Source: Tigriopus japonicus
Taxonomy: Eukaryota; Arthropoda; Copepoda; Harpacticoida; Harpacticidae
Assembly (NCBI GenBank): GCA_010645155.1
Contig: CM021321.1
Location: 581,689-645,688, forward strand
DNA: 64,000 bases
Direction: 5' to 3'
Shown: one piece after another, positions 48,801-60,800 of the stretch
Layout of the letters: each line of letters starts with the position of its first letter
Position numbering within the stretch: position 1 is the first letter of the stretch
Position numbers and translations under genes: made by a program
Notes under the pieces: generated by a model
What the model was told of the DNA's origin: nothing
What the model saw: the letters and a program-made list of their open reading frames with translations, nothing else
The model's database searches: none

Positions 48801-51800
48801 CTTGGTCTCATACAGCGGGGATCTTCAAGGAACCATAATCGATCCACGGGCACATTGCATATAAACAACCCCACGAAGCAAACGAAACAAGCCAAGCCAA
48901 TGACATTAAGTTCAATCTTGAAGTCATGCCAAATAATGATCACTGATGTACCGTCGAGTGCCATTTGGTGCTCAAAATGAATCCATCTTGGTGATTCAGA
49001 ACGAACGGCACGTGGGGTGAGACTTTGATATGCCGAAGCTGTGTCTTGTGCCATCAGACGGTGAATCCATCTCAAGTCGAACTAGAAATTCTTTTTGTGA
49101 TACCACTTCTGAGACATGATGTACGGAGTAGTTCAATGCACACACTCGCTATACCTATACTCTCTTGCCTGCATCCAACACTACAAATCGATCAGACGAT
49201 CTCATTCGAAAGAATGAAATGAGAAGGCCTATCAATGAATAAAAAGGCATAGATTGCTCGAGAACGAAAACTCACACTTCACGATCCAATCAGACATGTG
49301 CCCAGACAAATAAATTGAAGGGTACCATTGAAAACAAGGATAAAAAACTTTAGAACGGATGGTATTAGGTCATCGTTATTCAAACATCACCATGGGACAT
49401 GCACGAGGGCAAATCAAAAAAGTTCTCAGACAACGACATATTTTTTAACTGGGCGAAAATTCACAATTTTTGGCAAGTTGAAGCCTGTCCTTAGAGGTCC
49501 CTTGATAACTTGCAGTTGTCTCATTAGTCTATGTCAGGTCAGTATTGAGAGACATTGCATCTCAACACAGCCAGTCATTTTCAACCCTTCAAATGGCAAA
49601 TTTGAAGATCATGCTAATATCACATGTTTGATTGAACTAAATTGAGAAACTTTTAATGGGAAACTGTTCTACATCCTCCAGTTAGTCCAAATCTAATTCA
49701 ATCAGACTTCTTTGTCTCCGAAATTCAGAAAACACCAAAAAGGTACCCAGTGTGCGTTTTTAGATGATGCGAAAAGTAAATGATTTCATGGTGCCAAAGG
49801 TAGCCCCCACAATTCTACCAGGAAGGCATTCAAAGGTGGAATCATAGATTTTTTAAGTGTATGGACAACACCGGAGTTTATTCAAAAAATTAATGCAGTG
49901 AGTTTTAAAATGCAGAAATTATGACATTTGTTTGAAACCTTTTTGACTCACACTCGTATAAAGATGTTGCTTTTTTAAAATAAAATTTTCAACTTATTGG
50001 TCAGGTAGGCATATGTCTGGCCCAGCAATATTTGCAGAGCAATCTCAAGCTATCATCTTATTTTACAATGCTTGGCTACTGCTCGGTGAGACTCGAAACA
50101 ATTGAGATATTCATCAAGTTCACGCTGCTCAAGATTGCTGAGAAAGAAAGAGCAAAAGGAACGAGAGAGAGGATGGTTGCTTGGTTGGTTGGTTGGGATG
50201 GCGAAAGAAATGATTCAAAGATGAATCTCGAAATCAATACGCATGGCTTGAATGAATGCTTGAAATATGTACCGTAACTTGCCACTAGGAAGGCCAAGCA
50301 AGAACTACATCCATCCATGACAGATGAAGGAGGTGGTTCTGTCCAGTAACATTGAATGCCCATGGAAACCAAATCCAGTGCAATGGTAAGTTGAAAAATT
50401 TAATTTGTTCTCCAAGCCTTCTTGGTCTCGTCCAACCCAAACAATTGCCAAGAAGAGGCATAGCAAAATGAAATTGAAGAAATATGACATGACTCCCTGT
50501 CCAAACCTAATTTAATTACGACGAACATGTGGGTTGAACCTGGCCAAGCCCACCATTACCTACCATTCCAATCAATCTCAAATGAGCAAACCCATGTCAT
50601 GTCCAGCGAGTTCCTTTCCTCAAAACTGACCTCCTCCTTCTCCTCGTCTGTTTCCCTCCTCTACACTAATTTTCGAAGGAAGAATGTCTTTAAAAAACAA
50701 TTTTCGAATCCAATCCCGACTGACAATAGGTCAAGTAATAAGATAGTGTGCACTCATTCACTGCAAGTACTCGTATAAATTTCCAAGCAACTGGCGACTT
50801 CCTTTAGGACGCCCTTTTGTTATCTGTAATGGGGGTTCCAATTGTGTGTGCATTGCACCAACTCTCGAATACCTATGAGAATCTAGGTGAACTGACCAAA
50901 TTCCGGACTTGACGCTCTCTTTTCTCAATTCGGCGTGATTGATTGAAGCCTCATTTGAGGGTTCAAGATTCAACTCCGAAGTCATGAACACAATTCCCGA
51001 GGGACTCAAATTAACAATTGGACCCCTATTGTTACTTTGAAACAAGAAATGGCCTATCTCCTCACCTAGAGTGCTTGTTCAACAGTTTGCGACGGTTCAT
51101 GGAGCAATCTGATCTTATGTCCTGAAATGTCCAATAATTGTCTTAAAGATTGCCGAAGAGCTGTGTTCTTTCTTTTGACTCTTTGAAAGAGGTGCACGGT
51201 TCAAATCGATCGGATCGACCGTGACTATTTGGAGTTGGGATTTTTTTCGGAAGTAGGTTTGTTTTGATGGGCATTGGATCGAAATTGTTGCCTTTGTCAT
51301 TGATTACTTGTGTCCGGCGGGCACTCTTGATTAGAGGTTTTGAAAAGAATTAAGTTTCACTTCACAATAACAGAGCTCCAAGTGCTACTGTTATTGTACA
51401 GCTAGAAGTTGGTTACTTTTAAAGGTCGTTCAAGTCAAAGAAGCACTTTGGCGTCTAGTTCTAAAGGAAGCACCCCTATTTCAACCAAAAATCTGCTTTC
51501 AATATGGGATTAAATTAGAGCAGGAGTGTGTTTGTAATGGGGGAAGGGCAAGGCTAATATGAACGAGGTCTTGCTGTAATCACTAATTTTACGGAATGTC
51601 TCTTTGCACTTCCTTCAGAGCTCATGCCGGAAAACGCGAAACAAGTTGGGTCTTATCAGACATAGAATACTCGAGGACCTCTATTGGTCACTTCACTTGC
51701 GTACTTTGTAACATAAGAAGATGGATGGACTCTTTCTTACCCTATCTGAGAGGATGGTCTCAATTTGGGCCCGTTGTAAGGAGGACTTATCGGCCACCCG

Positions 51801-54800
51801 GGTGATGTGATCCCGGAGAAAGGTCATGCAAGCGGCCCGTTCTCCTTCACGGGCGTAAAAGACCTCCATTCTTGAGAGTCGTTTGGATCGCTCGGGTTCA
51901 CTTTGGGTCGTTGGCAAAGGAGCACTACCACTTGTTGCGACCTTGGGACCCACACGCTCAAGGCCGTCGGGGACACTCTCGATAGCTTCAGGGTCGGTCA
52001 CGGACGCAGAAACTTGAGAAGACAAGGACTGGAGGTTCTCCCTTGAGCGGTGATCATTCTTCTTGAATCCTAGAGCAATACAACAGACAAACTTCACTCA
52101 GGCACATTACACTACTACATGAGGGTGGTTGATGTTGCAGGGGAACTTTCGGAATTGAAGTTTTTCATAAATAGTGGTAACGATAGTCATAAATAGGAAC
52201 ATAAATAGAGCTCAGCGAGTCTAACGAAAACGCGTTGTTGACGCTATTTCCATTCTGTCTTGACTGTTCGTTATTCAGGCCTAGTCATGGTCTCGACGTC
52301 GTCTTCGTCGTCGTCGTTGCGAGCGCAGTTGGTGTGACCAAAGCATCAAACGGGGAGTGACCGCGCAAAAGCCCGTTCGTCTGACCTTCCAATTCTGTCA
52401 GTGGACGGGTAGCTACTGGATAGATTTAAACATGTACTACAAGAGGCATGCATGCAAGCTCTATCTAGCTATCAAGCTGGATTAGCGGACCGGGATTTGG
52501 CGTCAGTCGTGGGGACTGAAAGTTCCTATGATAAAAAGCAGATTGACGCACTCGACGAATTCAAGGGCTCGTGAACTTGAGGCAACCAAAAACTCTTCTT
52601 TGACGGCGTTTGATTCGACTGCACCGACAACAACATTGCTACTCGACTTCTCTCTGGAACCAGATGAGCTGTAATAGTGACTCAAAAACAATCCCACCCG
52701 GTAATCTCGCCACCACCTGAAAAGCCCGTTCGACAGGTTGACGCATGCTAAATGATTCACCTCAAGTGACGGAAATTGTGCGTCAACCAGAGCTTGACGA
52801 TGAGCCTACCATTGGCGATTGTTGCCGGACTGTTGGTTGCTTCCAGAGTTCGTCGATATTTCGAGTTCGTGTTCACAGGCTGTCCCTTCCGACTTCACCA
52901 CTCAGAACACAGACTGTCTGGTCTATTATCAAATCACCAGAAATGGCAATATTACGCAAGCTTGACTGTGAACACGGATGCAACAAGCCGTTACTTATCT
53001 AACATTCCAGGTACGAATTTTGTCATTTGCTTGTTCAGCCAATAACTTTGGAGGTTAAGTGTATAAATGACTATAATAGAAGGTCTAAGGCTTGTTAGGG
53101 CCAACGAATAGTCTGTTGGTGCGCAATGGATCATTTTCAAAGTATTCAGCTTATTTCCATTTCATTTTGAGAGCAATCACAATAGCGAGCAACGGAGAAC
53201 AGGTATTGTAGAGGAAATACACACTAGTTCTTTTATTTCAGAGATAAAACCCGCGAGGCTCCCTTTGGTGGGCAAAATTAGAGCCTCATTAGCTGAGAAT
53301 GCTGTTGGTTGTCGTGAATTGAGGTTGAATTAGAAAAGTCTCAAGTCTCAGCATGATCCCAACAAGTGGTTAGTCCAAGAAACTGAGAGCTCTCGCATGT
53401 GACTGCTTGATTGCTAGTTGGGCACAAAAAATGGCCCACAAATACTAAAACAAGACCATAAATAGATTGCAAGACTTCAGGGATTAACTGCTAATTTCAT
53501 GAGCTTCCATTCCCGGCTTAGGAGGATCAAATTTCCAAGTTATTCGATTCACTAGATGAATTAAAACAAAAAATGCATGAAAAATGAAGTTCAGGCGATC
53601 TATCTATTCACAGTCTGGCTCATGTGGATGACCAAAATTGGCCCATGGCAACCCTCATATTCAAACAAACAATGTCCACACCACCTGATGAGCTGTTGGC
53701 TGCCTGGTTGATGGTTGGTTGAGCATCGCTACAATGTCAGGGGGATCTAAATGTGCGGATGAAAGAATGTGATACTCTTTTTCGCCTCCAAATCAGCATG
53801 GGAGCAATAATTATATTCTAGCTGCCTTTCCAATGCCAAGTTGGTGTTTCCAGCCACCAAACCTGAAGACTTATTCCTTTCCAAAAGTGCCATGAACCGA
53901 ATGATCATGGTGTTTATTGACAGCACAAGTTCACATAAGTTAGAACTAAATATCCTTCAAGATGTCTTTTTTACTCACATGTTGTCGACGGCCGTTTAGT
54001 CTGCACTGAAGCTACCGATTGATTTTTTTGCTCAACCCAAACAATGAGTGTGAATCCGTGGTTCCGCCCATATGCACAATTTGAGCCCCTTACTGCTAAT
54101 GGCGAGCCCTCAATTGCGTAGTCGTTGCAATGCGTCTGTCTGTCTAGTCAGATACGTACTTACGTACCAGCATGTTCAAAGGAGGAAGGAAGTATAAATT
54201 TCAGCCAAGTCTTGGTGAAGATACCATTCTTATGCTGCATGAAACTCCTTCTAGATTCCGGGGGGTCAAAATTAGGTCAATTTCTTTCAGGCTTAACTCG
54301 CCTCGTGCACGAAGTGCGAAAACGATTCGTGAACGAGAATGGCAGGATCCAAAGACCTCGTCTACGTAGTTTGCTCGGTGCTTNNNNNNNNNNNNNNNNN
54401 NNNNNNNNNNNNNNNNNNNNNNNNNNNNNNNNNNNNNNNNNNNNNNNNNNNNNNNNNNNNNNNNNNNNNNNNNNNNNNNNNNNNNNNNNNNNNNNNNNNN
54501 NNNNNNNNNNNNNNNNNNNNNNNNNNNNNNNNNNNNNNNNNNNNNNNNNNNNNNNNNNNNNNNNNNNNNNTGCCAACAATGTGGAAATGAACTTGGTCCG
54601 ACATTTGTGGCGGTGGATGAACGAGTCCAATCAAAAATCGATCAGATCCTGCTTTGAATGTACGGTAAGAGCCAAATAGTTGGGCTCTTGATTGCCGCTA
54701 GTGTGACAGACATTTCTCTCGATGCAGCGAACATTGATAAAAAAATCCCCTTCCTTTTGAACACTATGACTCTAATGCCATGAGTTGAACGTGTATGTAG

Positions 54801-57800
54801 ACTCTTTGTCCATGTTCAGTGAAGCTTGTACTATATGCACTATAATACTTTGAAGTGAACAATGAGATATTTGCTTTTGTTCGTTGGATGCGGGGGTTTC
54901 AAGTTTTCTCAATCATAAGCCTTTGATTTCGGTGAGTGAGTGGTGGTGGTGGTGGTGATGGCGATGATGATTCACCGCAATAATTTCTCCAACCCTTTGC
55001 TGAGAAACCACGACCAAGATGACACGGATGAAAGTGACGAAAGCCAGAAGGGGTGAGTGAGGGACGGATTTTCGGATCGCCTTGAAGATTTTACCCACGA
55101 TATCGGCCAATTGGCCACAAAACACGTGAAAAAATACTTTGAATAAGTGGGAATTGGAAATCAAGCCCCTTATTGACTTTGTTATAATGGCTCACAGGTT
55201 TACTCATCGTCACATTCCGTCACGTCAGTCTAACGCAGTAAACATACTAGGGCATGGCTTGAAGAGGGGGAGGCCGATGAAAAATGAGAAATCCGTGAAG
55301 AAGGATTAAATTGGTAAACGTGCATTACCAAAACAACTAATCCTGGGCACGGAAGTCATTCCATCATTCAACGGCCTTTCATGGGAGATTTCAGGATTAA
55401 TACTGGAGGGATTATGAATCCCATTCATGGATAGTGCTCTGTAGGGAATCCAGGGGGGAATGAACCATGCATAAAACGTACATGAGCATAAGCGTTTTAG
55501 CCCCACAGAGGATGTAGGCTCCAAAGCACCACCATCCAGGAGCGTGGTTCCCATTGATTTTTAAATCACCCATTCAAACTGACCTCCACATAGACACCAA
55601 TCATCCGTCGTCATCGAAGACTTCTCCTATGAAGTACATACAGACTACGTTGCTCACATTAGAAGCTCACATAGGGAGCAAGTAGGTAGGAAAAGATGGC
55701 TACTTATACCTCAATCTTCACACTCGATTCCTCTTTCTCTCTCTCTCTCCTACTCCTCTTAGTGAGTGTTAGTCATGCCTTTTCGCCCATTTCCACAGCC
55801 AATCTCATTTGGAACGCTCACTGATCTTCAATATGAGCAGAACTTAATCATAACAAATTGCTGCTTTTGCGTTAAACTATCCTATAACATACGATAGAGG
55901 TCAAGACTTGGTCAGAATGATCTGATATTCGGGAAGAAAAATTGACCATTGCTTAGAGTATTCAAGGTTTTATTTGGTTGGTGTTCCAATCGGAAGATCA
56001 GTGAATGTGGATCTACTGCAAGATGTGCTTCTGATTTCTACACTACCTACACGACAACTGCAATCAAATCACTGAGGATCTGGGGTCGAAGAGGAACTCG
56101 GGTTCGTTTTGGCCGGAATCTACGAAGTATGAACGAGTCCCGATCAAAAAGTTGGAAGTTGGAAGGGAGGGACGATAGTTTCAGATTGAATTTCATGGCC
56201 TCTCATTGACTACTATTACAAGCGACCGACCGGACGAAGCCAGGATGAAATGAATGTGAACGTAAAGGTATTAACCACATTGATGGGCTTGCTTGACTTG
56301 TCCTCAATTCCTTCTTCTTATTGGGATTCGTTTTCATCTTCCGTTCCGGATCAAGTTTGAAGCCCATAAAATGATTCAGTTGGAGAATGACGGAATTTCG
56401 AAATATTTCATTTGTCTCGCGGTGAGTGAAAGAAAATGGAAGGGTTGAATTGAGGTAACACAGGACAAATTTGCCAGACCGCATGATAACCATTTGTTCA
56501 GTTTCTTGTACTCCTTAACCATAGAATGGAAAACATAAGCTAAGTTAATCGACAACATGGTGAGTGGTCCACACGAAATGAGGAAACTTGGTTCGCGGTT
56601 TCGATACAGTACACGGTGGGTCAAGTACGACTTGAAAGACGAAATCGCGTATAAACAACTTATTTTCCTGATTTGTGGAAAATGATCAATAGTTTTATAT
56701 TTTAAAACCATTTATGTCAAGTTAGGGCAACAGTACGTTCATACTTCATGGACTTCATTGTGGGCTTTTTGATACTTCAGGACCATGTAAAAAAGCGAAA
56801 ATCCGATATTTTTCATTAAAGAAAGAGAGGCCAAATTGTTCATGAGGTGCGATGAAGGCCAAATCCAGTGTTTTATTGGGCCAATTGCGTGGTTATTTTG
56901 ATGGGTTCATTTAACAGTTTCATCTCATTGTTAGAAAAAAATAACGTAAGCAATTTAGGGCACCAGGCCAATTCTAGCACTCTCACTTCATTCTTCCCCA
57001 AAAAAACAACCTTTTGAGATTTACCCTTCGACTATCATCAATCTTGGATAACGCAGAACAAATTCAAATTGCGCCAAGTCGCATTTTTGAGTTTATCTAC
57101 TTTTTTGAGGGCCCAAAGCTCGAAAAAGTACCTAATTGACGCCTTCTCGGACAGGTAAGCCGAACATTCGACACTTTTGTCCTATCATTGGTTGAAGAAG
57201 TATACTCTGTATCGTCTAAGTGCGGACAAATAAATACATGGAAATAGGTGAGAGCAAAAGCAAGGGGAAAATCTCAAATATGTTTTTTCCTCATTAGTCT
57301 AATACCTACATTATCTAATGATGAGCTACATGCGTGATGCGGGTTTCGAAATGTCATAGATCTAGTCCCAAAAAAGCCTTAATCAATATCCCCTAACTTT
57401 GTGCTCGGTAACCTTGTTTGGCATTTTTATAACTGAGAGCTTGTCTAAGACCATCCCAAAAGGTTGGTGGTGTAGCTAAAAACATATTGGCATAGCCGAA
57501 TTGCAAAGGGTCATGATGTAATTTTTCTCTTAGATTTGTGGTTTGCTTGTCCTTGCCAAAACAAAACAGGAATGAAAAATTCCATCAAGTTTTCATTGTT
57601 CATAGATATCCAATGGTTGCAATCTAGAACAAGATTGTAGCTTCCAGGAATCTGTTAAAAAGGCTGGCAACTCTCTTCGTATTATGACATTTTAGCTTTG
57701 ACACTCCGTGTGTGTGTATTCCGATTGTTTTGATCATTTAGCAAAAACCAGAACCGCAGCTTGGTTCTTTTGGTCCATCCATCCATCCATTTATCTATCT

Positions 57801-60800
57801 ATCTGTCCGTCCATTTGACAGTTCTTTGACTATAAATCGCTTGGGTACGAACGTCGCAGTTCTCGACCAAATTGTGAATCATCCGATCCAGGAACAGAAA
57901 TGATTGTGCGGTAAAATGGAAATGCGATTGACAAACAACTCGCGGAACTTGTGGGATTTGGAGCCGCCAAAACGAGAAGGTTGAATCTGCATAAAGATGG
58001 GTCGGCGATGGTGGTGGTGGGGTGGTGGGTATCTCATCCCCAATCTGGCTGATGAGCCCGCCCTTCATTGAGCCCATCTGTCAATGAGTGACAACGAGCT
58101 TATCATCACGAAATATGGACAGCGATTGGCTCGACCTTAAAAGGCAATTGAGTTTCAATCAAGTTGAAATTCCTCGGGGCCCGGAAAAAGGCAAAGTTGT
58201 GACCACCAATGCTCATCTCCTTCAGGGACCAATTGCCGTCTGTCAGAGCGACTTCTCGTTTACCATCATATTTCTGCTTGAAACAATTGCATCGGGTCTG
58301 AACTTGCTTGGTTGCTCACACTTCAAAGTAGAGGATAGTTGGAAAGAAGAATTTAAAAAAAAATCTCATTCTCGTCTTCTTTTTCTTCCTTCTCCTGCCT
58401 ACCACTCATTTCATCATGATTTCGGGCACCTCCCTATGATTTTCCTCTCAAATTCAGTGCTCACACGCAAGTTCTGGCCACAGCAAGATCTACTTAACCC
58501 CTTCACCGCCGAAATATCTCTAGAAAGTTGAGAAATTCGCCCCGAACACACCTCAAGACCTGACCCAAACGCCACAGTATCGTACGGCACCCACCCCAGT
58601 ACGTAAATTGGATAGATAAGTATTAAGTAGGCCTTGGGTTCCGAAAATCAGTTCACCCTAATTTCAATTACGGGCAATAATCATGGGGTCTGGCCGTGGA
58701 TTTCCCCGCTTCGTTCACTGGGTGAAACTGTCTTCCTTGAAATTTGCCATCATGTTCAGAGTGCAACCATACACATGTACAGGTTCAATAGTTCAGTCTA
58801 CTACTAGTAGAGTACGTTGTGGCCAGAATCAGAATCTTCAGGATGGTTCGTTTGTGATGGAGAAGACTCGCTTAGAAACCCAACCTATTTCGATAGGAGG
58901 TACGGAGGAGTTCATGATCAAATCACGCACTACTGAAGGTGATGGACGCTCAAAGCCTGCTTATCGTTGGTTGTTTTCGGACTTCCCCACTCAATAGTAC
59001 TCCTTAGACCAACTGGAAACATACCTGGGTCTAAACAGTGTATTTATGACTATGAATAATCTTAAGTTGGATGGGCCAGAACTGCTTATTCATGAAGGTG
59101 AGTGATGTCCCAGCGACAATTCGTGCCATTGTTGTAAAGCGTTTTCAATTACAGACTGGTTGGGTTAATGGTTTTGGAGACAATAAAGGTCTGTCCTGCA
59201 TCCAACCAAGCCTCCTTCAAATATAAACATGGGTAAGTGGCACCATTTCTTTTCGTGCCACAACATCTTATTGTGATTCCAAAATTCAGGCCACACGACG
59301 GCCACTTCAAAAAGAGGGTGGACATTTGTTTTACGACTAAGTAGACACAATCTGACACCAAAGTTGTTTCCTTGTTTGCCTCATTTTATGTGATTTGGAA
59401 TAATGACCGACAACACTCCACGTTATGTGGAGTTTTGTTGTAGAACTTGTTTCATGGTTGTCACTATGACAATTTGGACCAGGATTTGTAGCCAAGTCAA
59501 AATATAAAATGCTTGTTGTGGAACGTCATGCTTCAGTTGGTGCTTTTTTATGACTGACACAGTTACCGTCAATCTCTTGGAAAAGGCGCCAAAATCGAAT
59601 TACGCAAAATAACTTGCTACCACCGCCACCGCAAATTTTACAGTGGTCCAGACCGAATCCACCCAAGCACCATTCAGAGGGGCATATTTACGTTCGTTCG
59701 TAGCTCGATTAGCTCAACAACTAACTGATGCTTGGATGGAGAAGAGGGGCTTTAAAAATGGCTTCCGAGGTTCGTGTTGAAAAGAAATAACTCTTTTGGT
59801 GGCCGTGGCTTCAAAAATTCTTGAATCTAGACAATGGAAACCATGTTAGAACATGGTATTATGACATTCATTCCTTTGTTAGCTGTTCATGTTGTTCCCG
59901 TTTGCGCAGTAGTCTCCTACTGAACTTGAAGAGTTGGCAGAGATAAAGTGATTTTACAAACAATGCAGAAAGATGAAGAAAGTCAGGCCAAATGATGAGA
60001 GTGATAATTCGCATTGGTTCGAAAACAGCCAAATGCAAGATTTTGATTGACTAGCAGACGGTTTGAGACCAGATCGCCTTGCCAAAAAAGCTACCATAAG
60101 AAGATCACCATCATCACCACCCAACGTGCATAAGGTTAGACAAATGGCAAAAAGTGCCCTTGGAGGCAAGTTTGAAATATGATAGTAACTTTTTTGAACT
60201 TTGTACCATAAAACTCGTCTTTGTCCACTTTATTGATGGCCCAATCTGGTTCCATGATGTTTAACCAGGCCTACTCTGAAAGTTGAATTATTTTATGGAC
60301 TCTTTTGGCACCACTAGGTGCTATTTCTGGAGCTCCGTTCACCCTACATCAGTAGTTCGTTCGTACTGTTTGTATTGTGTGTACTGTGTGTCTTTTGGCC
60401 GTACAAAAGGTACCAAAGGAATCTCACGCTCGACGCGTATCCCATCAGTTTTGGCGAGATCTAATTTGCCGAATCTTCCGAGATTGCCAATCACCAGCTG
60501 ATGGCAACTATTTTTTGTTACTGCAATCCCCGAACTTTGAAATTTCAAAGAGGTGTCGTAAATACTTGGATTGGCACCATGATGCCAATAAATAGCTTCT
60601 TTTACAGAAAAGAGAGAATACCAAAGCAACAAAGTGGAAGCGAGGTGCCAATCAAAGTCGTCGGTTAGCCAATGACAGATTTTGGCGGTCTAGTCTCTGT
60701 TTCAGGAGATAGAATCTAAATTGGGCTTTGTTTTTGCCAGTTTGCAGGATTTGCAAGTGCAATTGTGTTGAAGGGAAGGGGGAAAATTGCCAACTCATCC

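Noticed and set aside
54125..54679. 184-codon plus-strand ORF
   Set aside because: It spans the N run 54384-54570, so the length is artificial.
58088..58531. 147-codon plus-strand ORF
   Set aside because: No recognisable family, a low-complexity stretch (KKKSHSRLLFLPSP), and it lies within the first NOX5-like intron.
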